From positions 1,860,001 to 1,924,000 of the forward strand of contig NZ_CP084032.1 in NCBI RefSeq assembly GCF_020181655.1: a stretch of 64,000 nt of DNA, in the 5' to 3' direction. A program made the position numbers and the translations under genes. The DNA is from Pectobacterium colocasium (lineage in GTDB: Bacteria > Pseudomonadota > Gammaproteobacteria > Enterobacterales > Enterobacteriaceae). The notes under the pieces were generated by a model. It was not told the DNA's origin and made no database searches. It worked only from the letters and a program-made list of their open reading frames with translations. Of this stretch, positions 16,200 through 27,059 are shown in pieces (within the stretch, counting starts at the first letter, position 1; every line of letters begins with the position of its first letter).

Positions 16200-18101
16200 A
16201 TGTCGCCCACACAGGATCATTATGCCTCGCTGTCTTCCCCCATTCCGGGGCTTGTTTTGCCTGAAAAACGGGTGGTGGAAGTACGCAACCTGAGCGTGTA
16301 TTTCGAACAGCAGGGGCAGCGGACGGACGCGGTGCGTAACTTGACGTTCTCTGTCGATCGGGGCGAAACGCTGGCCATCGTCGGGGAGTCCGGGTCGGGT
16401 AAATCAGTGACGTCGCTGGCATTGATGCGGTTGGTTGAGCATGCGGGCGGCGTGATTCATCAGGGAAATATGCTCTTCCGCCGCCGTGATGGGCAAGTGC
16501 TGGATCTGCGCGGCGCGCGCCAGCGGATGATGCGCACATTGCGTGGCGCGGATTTGGCGATGATTTTTCAGGAGCCGATGACGTCGTTGAACCCGGTTTT
16601 TCCCGTCGGCGAACAGATAGCCGAGTCGATTCGTTTGCATCAGAGGATGGACAGGCGTGCCGCGCGTGCAGAAACGTTACGCATGCTGGATCTGGTCAGA
16701 ATCCCGGAAGCGCGCAACGTGCTGGATCGCTACCCACACCAGTTGTCCGGCGGTATGCGACAGCGAGTGATGATTGCGATGGCGCTCTCTTGTAAACCGT
16801 CCTTATTGATTGCCGATGAACCGACGACCGCACTGGATGTCACCATTCAAGCGCAAATTCTGCAACTGATTCGCGTGCTACAGCGTGAAATGGAAATGGC
16901 CGTCATTTTCATCACCCATGATATGGGCGTGGTGGCGGAAGTGGCCGAACGCGTATTAGTCATGCACCGAGGAGAAAGCGTCGAGGCGGGAAGCGTTGGG
17001 CAGATTTTTACTGCGCCGCAGCACCCGTATACGCAGGGGTTATTAGCCGCGGTACCCACATTAGGGGCTATGCGCGGTCAGCCGTTTCCGGAAAAATTTC
17101 CGTTGCTGGATCAAAACGCAGTCCGTATTGCGGATAACCTGCCGCAGGATACGGTGCTCGTGGATGCGGCTCCGATCTTACAGGTTAGCCATCTGGTGAC
17201 GCGTTTTCCGATTCGTAGCGGTTTGTTGAATCGCGTGACGCGGCAGGTACATGTGGTGGAAAACATCAGCTTCGATCTCTGGCCGGGCGAAACGCTGTCG
17301 CTGGTTGGTGAATCGGGATGCGGCAAGTCCACGACTGGCCGTGCGCTGCTCAAGCTGGTTGAAAGCCAGCAGGGCGACATTATCTTTAATGGGCAGCCTA
17401 TTCATCAGTTGAAAGGGGCGGCGCTACAGCGCCTGCGGCGTGATATTCAACTGATTTTTCAGGATCCCTATGCGTCACTGGATCCGCGTCTGACGGTCGG
17501 CTTTTCGATTATGGAACCGCTGCTGGTGCACAACATTTGCCGTCGGCAGGAAGCGGAGAAGCGGGTGGAATGGCTGTTGGCGCGCGTAGGGTTAGAACCG
17601 GAACACGCCCGGCGCTATCCGCATGAGTTTTCCGGCGGCCAGCGCCAGCGCATTTGCATCGCCCGAGCGCTGGCGTTGAACCCGAAAGTGGTGATTGCGG
17701 ATGAGGCGGTATCCGCGCTGGACGTGTCGATTCAGGCTCAAATCATCAATCTGATGCTGGAACTGCAACGTGAATTCGGCATCGCGTTTTTGTTCATTTC
17801 ACATGATATGGCGGTGGTCGAGCGTATCAGCCATCGCGTGGCGGTGATGTACATGGGGCAGATTGTCGAGATTGGCTCACGGCAAGACGTCTTCGAGCGG
17901 CCTCGCCATCCTTATACCCGCAAGCTGATGTCGGCAGTCCCGATTGCCGATCCCTCATGCCGCCAGCGTGAGCAGGTGCTGCTGGTTGATGAAATACCCA
18001 GCCCGATTCGGGCACTTGGCGACGAGCCGATCACGGCGCCACTGGTGCAGGTAGGTGTTCGACACTTTGTTGCGCACCATCCGATAGCCGGCGCTTATTG
18101 A
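16200..18101 (+). CDS. gsiA: Glutathione/peptide ABC importer, dual ATPase GsiA
   Basis: A 633-residue fused ATPase with two complete ABC domains. Walker A motifs are GESGSGKS (62-69) and GESGCGKS (about 370-377); signature motifs are LSGGMRQR (about 181) and FSGGQRQR (about 476). Walker B segments [12 protein letters not shown] and [12 protein letters not shown] follow. Each half ends in the oligopeptide-transporter C-terminal extension ([12 protein letters not shown] and [12 protein letters not shown]). Fusion of the two ATPases and the location beside moeA identify GsiA, which powers glutathione import in E. coli. Note that the second Walker B has EAVSALD rather than EPTSALD, as in GsiA homologues. 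First gene of gsiABCD. Confidence 0.93.
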   Translation: MSPTQDHYASLSSPIPGLVLPEKRVVEVRNLSVYFEQQGQRTDAVRNLTFSVDRGETLAIVGESGSGKSVTSLALMRLVEHAGGVIHQGNMLFRRRDGQVLDLRGARQRMMRTLRGADLAMIFQEPMTSLNPVFPVGEQIAESIRLHQRMDRRAARAETLRMLDLVRIPEARNVLDRYPHQLSGGMRQRVMIAMALSCKPSLLIADEPTTALDVTIQAQILQLIRVLQREMEMAVIFITHDMGVVAEVAERVLVMHRGESVEAGSVGQIFTAPQHPYTQGLLAAVPTLGAMRGQPFPEKFPLLDQNAVRIADNLPQDTVLVDAAPILQVSHLVTRFPIRSGLLNRVTRQVHVVENISFDLWPGETLSLVGESGCGKSTTGRALLKLVESQQGDIIFNGQPIHQLKGAALQRLRRDIQLIFQDPYASLDPRLTVGFSIMEPLLVHNICRRQEAEKRVEWLLARVGLEPEHARRYPHEFSGGQRQRICIARALALNPKVVIADEAVSALDVSIQAQIINLMLELQREFGIAFLFISHDMAVVERISHRVAVMYMGQIVEIGSRQDVFERPRHPYTRKLMSAVPIADPSCRQREQVLLVDEIPSPIRALGDEPITAPLVQVGVRHFVAHHPIAGAY

Positions 18102-18126
18102 CAGGGATTCACAAGGAGAACATAGC

Positions 18127-19671
18127 ATGAGCGTAATGACGATAAAACGGCGCTGGTTCGTCGCCGCAGGGGTAACCGCTGCTATGGCGGCGTCACCCGT
18201 CTGGGCAGCCAAAGATGCGGTGATCGCCGTGGGTTCCACTTTTACCAGCCTGGATCCGTACGATGCCAACGATTCGCTATCGCAAACGGTCGCGAAGTCC
18301 TTCTATCAGGGGCTATTTGGCTTTGATAAAGACATGAAGCTGGTGAACGTGCTGGCGGACAGCTATGACGTAAGCCCAGATGGCCTGACGTATACCGTTA
18401 AGCTGCATCCTGGCGTCAAATTTCACGATGGGTCGGCGTTTAACGCCGCCGCAGTGAAAGTGAATCTGGATCGCGCCAGTAATCCAGACAACCGCCTGAA
18501 GCGATATAACCTGTTCAAAATGATCGAAAAAACCGATGTGGTTGACGATTTAACGGTGAAAATCACACTGAAGACGCCATTCTCGGCATTCGTTAACAAT
18601 CTGGCGCATCCGGCGGCGGTGATGATCTCACCGGCGGCATTAACGCAGTACGGCAAGGAAATTGGTTTCCATCCGGTAGGCACTGGACCGTATCGTTTTG
18701 TGACCTGGAATCAGACCGATTTTGTTAAAGTCGAGAAATTCAGCGGCTACTGGAAGGCGGGTTTACCGAAGCTGGACAGCATTACCTGGCGTCCGGTAGT
18801 GGATAACAACACGCGCGCGGCACTGCTGCAAACCGGCGAAGCACAGTTTGCTTATCCAATACCGTTCGAGCAAGCCAAGGTGCTGGAGAAAAATGACAAG
18901 CTGACGCTGGTGGCATCGCCGTCGATTCTGCACCGCTACATCAGCATGAACGTGACGCAGAAACCGTTTGATAACCCGAAAGTGCGGCAGGCACTGAACT
19001 ACGCAATCAACAAAGAGGCGTTGATTAAAGTCGCGTTCTCCGGCTATGCGACGCCAGCCGAAGGGCCACTGCCAGGCAGCATTGATTATTCAGTAAAATA
19101 CCAACCGTGGCCTTACGATCCGGCGAAGGCGCGCGAACTGCTGAAAGAAGCAGGCTACCCTGACGGTTTCACTACAACGCTCTGGTCGTCACATAACCAC
19201 AGTACGGCGCAGAAAGTCTTGCAGTTCACACAGCAACAGCTGGCGCAAGTTGGCGTGAAAGTGCAGGTGACCGCCATGGATGCGGGGCAACGCGCTGCGG
19301 AAGTGGAAGGCAAAGGCGTGAAAGAAACGGGTGTTCGTCTGTTCTATACCGGTTGGTCAGCCTCGACGGGGGAGGCGGATTGGGCGCTGTCGCCGCTGTT
19401 TGCGACGGCTTCCTGGCCACCCGCACAGTTCAACACGGCGTTTTACAGCAACCCGCAGGTTGATGCGGATCTGGCGAATGCCCTGAAAACCACGGATCGG
19501 ACGGAAAAGCAGAAACTGTATCAGGATGCACAGGACAAAATCTGGGCGGACGCGCCGTGGATTTTCCTGGCGACAGAGCGTTTAGTCTCGGCCAACAGCA
19601 AAAAACTGAGCGGGTTTTACGTGATGCCGGATACCTTGTTCAGTTTTGAAGAGGCCGATCTCAAGGAATAA
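18127..19671 (+). CDS. gsiB: Glutathione-binding periplasmic protein GsiB
   Basis: A 514-residue family 5 extracellular solute-binding protein. The signal peptide [20 protein letters not shown] is cleaved near AWA-AKDAV. Mature-domain features are [28 protein letters not shown] [20 protein letters not shown] and [15 protein letters not shown], all standard for peptide-binding proteins. It lies 25 bases after gsiA with an AAGGAG ribosome site. It captures the substrate for the GsiCD pore; glutathione is inferred from synteny and overall resemblance. Confidence 0.92.
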   Translation: MSVMTIKRRWFVAAGVTAAMAASPVWAAKDAVIAVGSTFTSLDPYDANDSLSQTVAKSFYQGLFGFDKDMKLVNVLADSYDVSPDGLTYTVKLHPGVKFHDGSAFNAAAVKVNLDRASNPDNRLKRYNLFKMIEKTDVVDDLTVKITLKTPFSAFVNNLAHPAAVMISPAALTQYGKEIGFHPVGTGPYRFVTWNQTDFVKVEKFSGYWKAGLPKLDSITWRPVVDNNTRAALLQTGEAQFAYPIPFEQAKVLEKNDKLTLVASPSILHRYISMNVTQKPFDNPKVRQALNYAINKEALIKVAFSGYATPAEGPLPGSIDYSVKYQPWPYDPAKARELLKEAGYPDGFTTTLWSSHNHSTAQKVLQFTQQQLAQVGVKVQVTAMDAGQRAAEVEGKGVKETGVRLFYTGWSASTGEADWALSPLFATASWPPAQFNTAFYSNPQVDADLANALKTTDRTEKQKLYQDAQDKIWADAPWIFLATERLVSANSKKLSGFYVMPDTLFSFEEADLKE

Positions 19672-19779
19672 TTCGCCGCAAAAGAATGACCAGGGAGTCG
19701 GGTGGCCGTAAGGCTGCCCGCAGTGGTCAATACTCGTCCACTTATAGGGAGTCTGACGCATGTCTGTGGAAAACCGTTC

Positions 19780-20700
19780 ATGCTGAATTATTTTATTAAA
19801 CGACTACTGGGACTGATTCCCACGCTCCTGATTGTGATGGTGCTGGTGTTCCTGTTCGTTCATCTGCTACCCGGCGATCCGGCGCGTTTAGCCGCCGGGC
19901 GGGAAGCGGATGCTGCCGTTATCGAGATGGTTCGGCAGGATTTGGGGTTGGATAAACCGCTGCCACACCAATTCTGGCACTTCTTTACCAATGTCTTGCA
20001 AGGGGATTTTGGTACATCGATCGTATCGAAACGCCCAGTCACCGAAGAGATCGCTATGCGCTTTATGCCGACCTTTTGGCTGACGGTATGCAGCATGGTG
20101 TGGGCGGTGATTTTTGGTATGGCGATCGGCATCGTATCGGCCGTGTGGCGCAACGGCTGGCCGGACAGAATCGGGATGACGCTGGCGGTCTCTGGCCTCT
20201 CTTTTCCCGCTTTTGCACTCGGCATGCTGCTAATGCAGATTTTTTCTGTCGAACTGGGGTGGCTGCCGACGGTGGGAGCGGATACCTGGCTGCACTACAT
20301 TTTGCCTTCGCTGACGCTGGGCGCGGCGGTGGCGGCGGTGATGGCGCGTTTTACCCGCGCGTCGTTTGTCGATGTGTTGCAGGAAGACTACATGCGCACG
20401 GCACGGGCAAAAGGCGTGCGTGAATCGTTGGTTGTGGTGAAGCATGGGCTGCGCAATGCGCTGATTCCCGTGGTGACGATGATGGGGTTGCAATTTGGTT
20501 TCTTGCTCGGCGGTTCCATTGTTGTGGAGAAGGTTTTCAACTGGCCAGGGCTTGGGCGGCTGCTGGTGGATGCGGTGGAGATGCGTGACTATCCGGTGAT
20601 TCAGGCCGAGGTGCTGCTGTTTTCGCTGGAGTTTATTCTGATCAATCTGCTGGTGGATATGCTGTATGCCGCGATTAATCCAGCCATTCGTTATAAATAA
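19780..20700 (+). CDS. gsiC: Glutathione ABC importer permease GsiC
   Basis: ATG 19780 ([19 protein letters not shown]) gives 306 residues, the usual length; the frame from 19702 adds 26 residues without a ribosome site. Six hydrophobic segments are visible, together with the permease EAA loop [25 protein letters not shown] region at about 205-225 that contacts the ATPase. The N-terminal [12 protein letters not shown] segment is typical of DppB-type permeases. It pairs with GsiD. Confidence 0.93.
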   Translation: MLNYFIKRLLGLIPTLLIVMVLVFLFVHLLPGDPARLAAGREADAAVIEMVRQDLGLDKPLPHQFWHFFTNVLQGDFGTSIVSKRPVTEEIAMRFMPTFWLTVCSMVWAVIFGMAIGIVSAVWRNGWPDRIGMTLAVSGLSFPAFALGMLLMQIFSVELGWLPTVGADTWLHYILPSLTLGAAVAAVMARFTRASFVDVLQEDYMRTARAKGVRESLVVVKHGLRNALIPVVTMMGLQFGFLLGGSIVVEKVFNWPGLGRLLVDAVEMRDYPVIQAEVLLFSLEFILINLLVDMLYAAINPAIRYK

Positions 20701-20709
20701 GGAAAGGGA

Positions 20710-21615
20710 ATGAGACACTGGCGACGTAAAGCGATGCTGGCGACGCTCCCTGTCATGAGGGATAAACCTGTGCGTATGCCGTGGCGTGAGTTCTGGCGGC
20801 GCTTTCTTCGGCAGCACGTTGCGGTCACCGCGGGCGTGTTTGTACTGTTGCTGGTTGCGATCGCGTGTCTGGCACCGTATCTGATGCCCTATGATGCCGA
20901 GAATTATTTCGATTATGATCGCCTGAATGAAGGTCCGTCGTCGGCACACTGGCTGGGGGTGGATTCATTAGGACGTGATATTTTCAGCCGGATCCTGATG
21001 GGAACGCGCATTTCGCTGGCTGCGGGCATCCTCTCGGTGCTGGTGGGGATGATTATCGGCACGATGCTGGGCCTGCTGGCAGGCTACTACGAAGGGTGGA
21101 CAGACCGTATTATCATGCGCATTTGCGATGTGCTGTTTGCTTTTCCCGGTATTTTGCTGGCGATTGCTGTTGTGGCAATTATGGGCAGTGGCATGGCGAA
21201 TGTGGTTGTCGCCGTCGCGATTTTCAGCATTCCGGCGTTCGCTCGTTTGGTGCGAGGCAATACGTTGGTGCTGAAACAGCTGACCTACATTGAATCCGCC
21301 CGCAGTATTGGCGCCAGCGACTGGACGATCCTGTTTCGGCATATTCTTCCCGGCTCGGTGTCTTCCATCGTGGTGTTTTTCTCGATGCGCATTGGAATGT
21401 CGATCATCACGGCAGCCAGCTTGTCATTTTTAGGGCTTGGCGCACAGCCGCCGATGCCGGAGTGGGGAGCGATGCTGAATGAAGCGCGATCGGATATGGT
21501 GATCGCACCGCACGTTGCGATATTCCCAAGTTTGGCAATCTTTCTGACGGTACTGGCGTTTAATTTATTGGGCGACGGCCTGCGCGATGCACTCGACCCG
21601 AAATTGAAAAGCTGA
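20710..21615 (+). CDS. gsiD: Glutathione ABC importer permease GsiD
   Basis: A 301-residue DppC-type permease starting 9 bases after gsiC with a GGAAAGGGA ribosome site. A charged N-terminus ([14 protein letters not shown]) precedes the first membrane helix. The periplasmic stretch [15 protein letters not shown] is the family hallmark, and [20 protein letters not shown] is the EAA loop. The end [14 protein letters not shown] is standard. Last gene of the operon, followed at once by a strong terminator. Confidence 0.93.
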   Translation: MRHWRRKAMLATLPVMRDKPVRMPWREFWRRFLRQHVAVTAGVFVLLLVAIACLAPYLMPYDAENYFDYDRLNEGPSSAHWLGVDSLGRDIFSRILMGTRISLAAGILSVLVGMIIGTMLGLLAGYYEGWTDRIIMRICDVLFAFPGILLAIAVVAIMGSGMANVVVAVAIFSIPAFARLVRGNTLVLKQLTYIESARSIGASDWTILFRHILPGSVSSIVVFFSMRIGMSIITAASLSFLGLGAQPPMPEWGAMLNEARSDMVIAPHVAIFPSLAIFLTVLAFNLLGDGLRDALDPKLKS

Positions 21616-21620
21616 ATAAA

Positions 21621-21652
21621 AAAAGCGCGGCAACACGTGCCGCGCTTTTCAG
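21621..21652. terminator. Bidirectional terminator after gsiD and maeA
   Basis: AAAAGCGCGGCA-ACACG-TGCCGCGCTTTT between the convergent gsiD and maeA genes. Confidence 0.88.
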
Positions 21653-21669
21653 CTGTAAGCCGTTAATGC

Positions 21670-23367
21670 TTAGAACGATGTGCGTTTGTAGCTGCGGTAC
21701 TGCGGCTGCCAGAAGTTGTGCTCAATCGCCTTTTGCAGCGCATCCGACGAGGTCACGACGGCAGCGCCTTGCAGCTGTGCGGCTTTACCCACTTCCAGTG
21801 CAATACGTTTGGACACCTGCTGGATATCGGCCAGATCCGGCAGCAGAGCGCCTTCACCGTTATTCGCCAGCGGTGAACAGTCAGCCAGCGCACGGCTGGC
21901 GGCCATCAGCATACCATCAGTGATACGCTTGGCGCCTGACGCCAGTACCCCTAACCCGATACCTGGGAAAATATAGGAGTTGTTGCACTGCGCGATAGGG
22001 AAGACCTTATCCTGATAGTTAACCGGAGAGAACGGACTACCGGTTGCGACCAGCGCAGCACCTTCCGTCCAGCGAATGATGTCTTCCGGACGGGCTTCCA
22101 CGCGGGATGTCGGGTTAGACAGCGGCATCACGATAGGACGCGCACAGTGTTTGTGCATTTCACGGATGATTTCTTCCGTGAACAGACCCGGTTGGCCGGA
22201 TACGCCGATCAGGATGGTTGGCTTGGCATTGCGTACCACTTCCAGCAGGGAAATGGCGTCGCTGTTGCAATCCCAGCCCGCCAGCAGTTCGCTTTTCTGC
22301 ACCAGCTTGCTTTGGAAATCGAGCAGGTTCGGCAGTTTGTCCGTCAGCAGACCAAAGCGGTCAACCATGAAGACACGTGCACGCGCTTCTTCATCGCTCA
22401 GCCCTTCAGATTTCATCTGGGCGATGATTTGTTCAGCGATACCGCAGCCTGCGGAACCGGCGCCCAGGAAGGCCACGGTCTGATCGCGTAACTGTGTGCC
22501 TGCTGCACGGCTGGCGGCAATCAGGCTGCCCAGCGCAACCGCCGCGGTACCCTGAATGTCATCGTTAAAGCTACAGATTTCATCGCGATAGCGGTTCAGC
22601 AGTGGCGTCGCGTTTTTCTGCGCGAAGTCTTCAAACTGCAACAGCACGTTTGGCCAGCGACGCTTAACAGCCTGGATGAATTCATCAACGAACGCATAGT
22701 ATTCGTCATCGGTGATACGTGGATGACGCCAGCCCATGTACAGCGGATCGTTCAGGCGCTGCGGGTTGTTGGTGCCGACATCCAGAACCACTGGCAGGGT
22801 GTAGGCCGGGCTGATACCGCCACACGCGGTGTACAGAGAAAGTTTACCGATTGGAATCCCCATGCCGCCAATGCCCTGGTCGCCCAGACCCAGAATACGC
22901 TCACCGTCGGTCACAACGATGACTTTCACGTTCTGCTTGGTGGCGTTTTGCAGCATATCGTCGATATGTGCGCGGTTAGGGTAGGAGATAAACAGGCCAC
23001 GGGCGCGACGATAGATATCGGAGAAGTGTTCACAGGCTTCGCCAACGGTTGGGGTGTAGATGATAGGCATCATCTCACTGAGGTGTGCGTCCAACAGGCG
23101 GTAGAACAGGGTTTCGTTGGTATCCTGAATGTTGCGTAGGTAAACGTGTTTTTCAATATCGTGTTTGAATTCCTGATACTGACGCCAGGCGCGTTCTGCC
23201 TGTTCTTCGATGGTTTCGACGGCTTCAGGCAGCAGACCATGCAGGTTAAAGTTAGCGCGTTCTTCTTCGGTAAATGCGCTGCCTTTATTCAGCAGGGGGA
23301 ATTCAAGCAAGATTGGACCAGCGTAGGGAATATGGAGAGGACGTTTGCTTTCGTATTCTAATTCCAT
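21670..23367 (-). CDS. maeA: NAD-dependent malic enzyme
   Basis: A 565-residue oxidative decarboxylase converting malate to pyruvate with NAD+. Length equals the E. coli MaeA. Visible features are the malic-enzyme N-domain ([14 protein letters not shown]), the metal-site region [14 protein letters not shown] with [14 protein letters not shown], and the dinucleotide-binding [16 protein letters not shown] (about 310). [14 protein letters not shown] [13 protein letters not shown] and [12 protein letters not shown] are conserved C-terminal segments. It stands alone with an untranslated region of about 200 bases before cdd. Confidence 0.96.
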   Translation of the reverse strand: MELEYESKRPLHIPYAGPILLEFPLLNKGSAFTEEERANFNLHGLLPEAVETIEEQAERAWRQYQEFKHDIEKHVYLRNIQDTNETLFYRLLDAHLSEMMPIIYTPTVGEACEHFSDIYRRARGLFISYPNRAHIDDMLQNATKQNVKVIVVTDGERILGLGDQGIGGMGIPIGKLSLYTACGGISPAYTLPVVLDVGTNNPQRLNDPLYMGWRHPRITDDEYYAFVDEFIQAVKRRWPNVLLQFEDFAQKNATPLLNRYRDEICSFNDDIQGTAAVALGSLIAASRAAGTQLRDQTVAFLGAGSAGCGIAEQIIAQMKSEGLSDEEARARVFMVDRFGLLTDKLPNLLDFQSKLVQKSELLAGWDCNSDAISLLEVVRNAKPTILIGVSGQPGLFTEEIIREMHKHCARPIVMPLSNPTSRVEARPEDIIRWTEGAALVATGSPFSPVNYQDKVFPIAQCNNSYIFPGIGLGVLASGAKRITDGMLMAASRALADCSPLANNGEGALLPDLADIQQVSKRIALEVGKAAQLQGAAVVTSSDALQKAIEHNFWQPQYRSYKRTSF

Positions 23368-23578
23368 GGCTTTTTACTCTTCGGATAGCAAAAAAAGAAA
23401 CTCAGGTGTTGTCGATAAGAAACTGCTGCGAATCTTAAATTACCCAGAGAATATGTACAGAAATTGTTAATTAAAATAGTTACAGATGGCTTGCATCTTA
23501 GGTGAAATGCAGGCTTTATCGATTCACCTCTCGTTTTTCATCCTTCCCTTTGCTGAAAGTCTGCGTTTACGGCTGTTG

Positions 23579-24469
23579 TTATTCCTCAATAAAGTGGTGT
23601 TCAACATCGGTGCAGCCCAATTCGGCCAGCATAATTTGCGAAATTGCCCAGTGGCTGACAACCGCATTGCGACGTTCAACGACAACGGCATGTTTCACCG
23701 TGCACAGATCTTCGCCGGCAAGGTTCATCAGATTTAACGCAGCTTGCAGAGGTGGCAGGCTAGGATTGAACGCCGCATTTTCTGCATAGCGGCCGGTATA
23801 GGTGTTGCCGCCTGATGTCTCCAACGCAATACCGCTAATGGCTTTGCTGTAGGGCGCATGGCTACGGTTGGCGGCATCCAGCGCCTGACGCGCAAGTGCA
23901 TTCACATTCTGCAAGGTTGCACCGTGGTTGATGTCATCCATCAGTAAAGTATCGATGTGCAGATCGACGGGGCCAAAAGAATCCGGCAGATAGTGGCTGA
24001 GCACGGCGGGCTGGCGACCCGGTAGTTGTATCCGCAGCGATGCCGCATTGCGCAATTCGTTCATAAACTGGCGGCAGTGTCCGCATGGTGTGTAGTTCAC
24101 GGTGACGGCTTGTAATCCGCGCTCATTGCGCAGCCAGGCATGGCTGACCGCGCTCTGCTCGGCGTGTACCGTTTGCTGAAGCTGAACGGCGCTGAGCTCC
24201 ATGTTGGCACCAAAGTAGAAATTGCCGCTCAGCCCTTGCGCAATCGCGCCAACCTGAAAATGAGAGATAGGCGCTTGTGCGCAGGCGGCTGCCAGTGGCA
24301 ATAGCGCAAAGGCTAAGGCATCGGTGTCTAACTTGCTGGCTTCACAGACGGCATTCACCTCGTCCGCGGTTAACATAGCAGCGAAATCTGCTTTATCGAG
24401 CAATGGGCGGACCGCAGCTTGCAGACTGGCAGGTAATTGCTGGAAGGCGTTTTCAAAACGTGGATGCAT
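23579..24469 (-). CDS. cdd: Cytidine deaminase
   Basis: A 296-residue homolog of the E. coli two-domain Cdd, converting cytidine and deoxycytidine to uridines for pyrimidine salvage. The zinc site is intact: HAEQSAV gives the His and the proton-carrying Glu, and TPCGHCRQF gives the two cysteines. The C-terminal domain is the catalytically silent duplicate ([28 protein letters not shown]). The upstream region holds two copies of an ATGCGAGAT word near 24580-24623 and a TGTGATCA half-site that could be a CRP contact; both are weak calls. Confidence 0.95.
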   Translation of the reverse strand: MHPRFENAFQQLPASLQAAVRPLLDKADFAAMLTADEVNAVCEASKLDTDALAFALLPLAAACAQAPISHFQVGAIAQGLSGNFYFGANMELSAVQLQQTVHAEQSAVSHAWLRNERGLQAVTVNYTPCGHCRQFMNELRNAASLRIQLPGRQPAVLSHYLPDSFGPVDLHIDTLLMDDINHGATLQNVNALARQALDAANRSHAPYSKAISGIALETSGGNTYTGRYAENAAFNPSLPPLQAALNLMNLAGEDLCTVKHAVVVERRNAVVSHWAISQIMLAELGCTDVEHHFIEE

Positions 24470-24641
24470 AGTGGCTTACTCTCTTTACCCGTCAATAACG
24501 TCATGTTAGGTAGCAGAGTAGCAATAATTTGTGATCAAAATCTCTTTTTGGGGTGAAATGGCTGCAAATTAACTTCTAAATGCGAGATGTATCTCAATTT
24601 TATAGTGGACGATGCGAGATACACACCGTCCCTCTCTGATC

Positions 24642-25337
24642 TCAACTAACGATGTGCAGCAGTACGGGAAAAACAAACGGCGCAATCAGCGACGTGATGA
24701 TTCCGCAGATGACCAGTGCCAGCGAGCTGAATGCGCCTTCCTGATAATCGACCTCCGCGCAGCGTGCCGTACCGAGGGCATGCGAAGCGGTGCCCATCGA
24801 CAACCCGCGAGCAGCTTTGGTTTTGATGCCCACGCGGTTGAACAGGCTGTGGCCTAATACGGCACCGAGAATGCCGACAAAAATCACGCAGACAGCACTG
24901 ATAGCCGGAATACCGCCAATAGAACTGGCGACGGCCATCGCAATTGGGGTGGTGACCGATTTCGGCAGCACGGAGGCGGCGATTTCCGGTGAGGCACCCA
25001 TCCATAATGCCACCAGCGTGCCGGAGATAATGGCGGTCAGGCTGCCGATGAAGCACACGCTGATGATCGACTTCCAGCGGGCGCGAATTTGGTGCAGCTG
25101 TTCATAAAGTGGGAACGCCAGTGCGACCACCGCCGGTTGCAGTAGATCGTTAAGGACTTTGCTGCCTTGAAAATAGTGCTCATAGGGAATCTTCAACACC
25201 AGCAGCAGCGGAATAATAATCGCCATCGACACCAGCAGCGGGTTCAACAGGGAGATCCTGGTCAGCACGGCCAGTTTACGCGCGGCGAAAAAGACAATCA
25301 GGGTGAGAGGCAGAGACCACCACAAATAGCTGAACAT
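24642..25337 (-). CDS. yohK: LrgB-family membrane protein YohK
   Basis: A 231-residue membrane protein with about six hydrophobic segments. The family signature is visible as ASVLPKSVTTPIAMAVA (about 115), followed by GRSLGMGTASH-type ARGLSMGTASHALGT, which marks LrgB/CidB proteins. It overlaps the stop of yohJ by one base (TAATG), so the pair is translationally coupled. LrgA/LrgB-type pairs influence murein hydrolase activity or export of small metabolites in Gram-positive bacteria; the role in enterobacteria is unclear. The neighbour cdd matches the E. coli order yohJ-yohK-cdd. Confidence 0.92.
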   Translation of the reverse strand: MFSYLWWSLPLTLIVFFAARKLAVLTRISLLNPLLVSMAIIIPLLLVLKIPYEHYFQGSKVLNDLLQPAVVALAFPLYEQLHQIRARWKSIISVCFIGSLTAIISGTLVALWMGASPEIAASVLPKSVTTPIAMAVASSIGGIPAISAVCVIFVGILGAVLGHSLFNRVGIKTKAARGLSMGTASHALGTARCAEVDYQEGAFSSLALVICGIITSLIAPFVFPVLLHIVS

Positions 25338-25744
25338 TATTCGTTATCCTTCGGCGGCGTGCGATCGCCAGCCATGGCGCGTTCACGCTGCATTATCTGG
25401 GTACTGAAACCCACAACCAACATTACAATAAAGGTACTGATCAGGCAGGAAACCACGATGGGGCCAAATTGTTGGCTGACCAGATCGTAATAATTCATCA
25501 CGCCGACGCCGATAGGGACGAACAGCAGCGCCATATGACGAATAAGAAGATGGCAGCCCGGTTTCACCCACTGCGCGGGCAGGATTTGCGAGGCGAGAAG
25601 GGTGAACAAGACCAGCATACCGATAATACTGCCGGGGATAGTGAACGGAAGTAACGCGGATACCGCATTGCCTGCCAGTAGGCAGAGATAAATCAATGCG
25701 AAAGCGCGTAAATACTGCCAGCAAACGATGAACGTATTACGCAT
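25337..25744 (-). CDS. yohJ: LrgA/holin-like membrane protein YohJ
   Basis: ATG 25744 ([20 protein letters not shown]) is preceded by AGGAA; the longer frame adds 11 residues. The 135-residue product has four hydrophobic segments with [17 protein letters not shown], the UPF0299/LrgA hallmark, and [13 protein letters not shown]. The tail is charged ([18 protein letters not shown]). It is the first gene of yohJK, a holin-like pair. Confidence 0.92.
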   Translation of the reverse strand: MRNTFIVCWQYLRAFALIYLCLLAGNAVSALLPFTIPGSIIGMLVLFTLLASQILPAQWVKPGCHLLIRHMALLFVPIGVGVMNYYDLVSQQFGPIVVSCLISTFIVMLVVGFSTQIMQRERAMAGDRTPPKDNE

Positions 25745-25901
25745 GGGAAATTCCTGATTAGCTGAGGGGATTATCATAACGCTAATGGAATTGGCGTGCC
25801 ACAGCTCACGAATCTTGTTGAGGAAGGGAAGGGTTGCTTGCTTAAAGGATGAACGAAACCGTCCAGACTGAAAATGAAAGACGTGTCGCGTGGAATAAAT
25901 T

Positions 25902-25942
25902 CGGTTCAGCCCTGCGCCAGAGCGAGTGTCGGGGCTGAACCG
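25902..25942. terminator. Terminator hairpin after celS
   Basis: CGGTTCAGCCC and GGGCTGAACCG form an 11-bp stem with a long loop; on the minus strand it is followed by AATTTATT. It lies about 28 bases beyond the celS stop. Confidence 0.65.
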
Positions 25943-25969
25943 GAAGGAATGAAGGCGACGACTGAGGCG

Positions 25970-26764
25970 TTATTTGACGTCGACGCTCCACTTGGTAATA
26001 TCGATCTGCCCGTCACCGCCAAAGATCTCGGTGCCAAACTCAACGCTGCTGATATATTTTGTATTGCTCATCCAATTCTTGGTTCCCACCAAATAGTTGG
26101 TGAAATGGCGAATATTGAGCGAGGCATTATTGGTATTGGACGTGCGAACAAAAGAAAAGACATTCCAGCCTTTACCATTCCCCGCATTGATCCAACCTTT
26201 GAATACGTTCCAACTGCTGCCGCCGAGGAAAACCGTTTCAATATAATCCCCCGCGGGGCCAGCATTAGTATTATTTAGCCAGATCATCAATTCATCGGTA
26301 GGGGTGGTGTCCCAACTGGCTTTATCGGTAGTGTGGAACCAAATATCATAGGCCGCGTTATACGTCCCCGTGGCTTTGATGGAATAGGTGACGTTGCTGG
26401 TGATGCTTTTATTGCTGGATAATTTTATTGGCAATCCGCTATTTGCCGTATAGCCCGCAGTCCAGTGCCAGCCGCTCACCAGTGACGGATAGGCTTTAAC
26501 GCTGGAGGAGCTGCTTGGCCAGTGCCAGTTCCACCCCATGCTGGTTGGGCTATTATAGAAAACGGTTTGCTTCCATCCGTTTACTTCATCTTTTCCCCAG
26601 ACGTTATTGAATACATAATATTTATTATTCTCAAAATAGAGTTTATCTGCGTCCTTTGAGGAACTGGCGGCAGAAACCGTTAATGGGGCGAGTAATAAAG
26701 CAGATAAGAGTACGGGGAACCATGTGCGGAATGTATGCGATGGACGGGTATTCATAATAAGCAT
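25970..26764 (-). CDS. celS: Secreted GH12 endoglucanase (CelS-type)
   Basis: A 264-residue plant-cell-wall hydrolase; length and sequence layout match Erwinia carotovora CelS as I recall it. An AAAAGGAG site lies seven bases before ATG 26764. The signal peptide TFRTWFPVLLSALLLAPLTVSA is followed by a beta-rich GH12 domain. The catalytic carboxylates expected for family 12 are seen in DELMIWLNN (nucleophile) and VEFGTEIFGGDG (acid/base). GWNWHWP and VSGWHWTAGY supply aromatic substrate-binding residues. It would cleave cellulose or mixed beta-glucans outside the cell, probably after type II secretion. No clear KdgR site was seen upstream. Confidence 0.88.
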   Translation of the reverse strand: MLIMNTRPSHTFRTWFPVLLSALLLAPLTVSAASSSKDADKLYFENNKYYVFNNVWGKDEVNGWKQTVFYNSPTSMGWNWHWPSSSSSVKAYPSLVSGWHWTAGYTANSGLPIKLSSNKSITSNVTYSIKATGTYNAAYDIWFHTTDKASWDTTPTDELMIWLNNTNAGPAGDYIETVFLGGSSWNVFKGWINAGNGKGWNVFSFVRTSNTNNASLNIRHFTNYLVGTKNWMSNTKYISSVEFGTEIFGGDGQIDITKWSVDVK

Positions 26765-26915
26765 AATAAATCTCCTTTTAATATATGCTCTGGATGCTGC
26801 ACTCTGAAATTTAGCACGTATTGAGTCAGTGTCTATGGCTGATTAAATATAAACTGTGGTGTACTTAACAGTTTATTGTTATTTCATCCGATACCAGAAT
26901 AATTCAACGCATCAC

Positions 26916-26945
26916 TCATGAATAAAATGAAAATCTTATTCATGA
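26916..26945. repeat. Perfect inverted repeat between celS and bioA
   Basis: TCATGAATAA (26916-26925) and TTATTCATGA (26936-26945) with a 10-base spacer. It lies in the celS promoter region and may be a regulator site or an AT-rich hairpin. Confidence 0.45.
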
Positions 26946-27007
26946 AATAATTATAAGAGCGGTAATAAATAGTGGTGATACGAAATAAAATAGGGAAAAT
27001 GATGCTG

Positions 27008-27029
27008 AGGCGCACGGAAGTGTGCGCCT
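27008..27029. terminator. Terminator after bioA
   Basis: AGGCGCAC-GGAAGT-GTGCGCCT, about 30 bases past the bioA stop on the minus strand. Confidence 0.65.
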
Positions 27030-27059
27030 TGAGTTGTCTATTAGTTAAATAACTGTCGA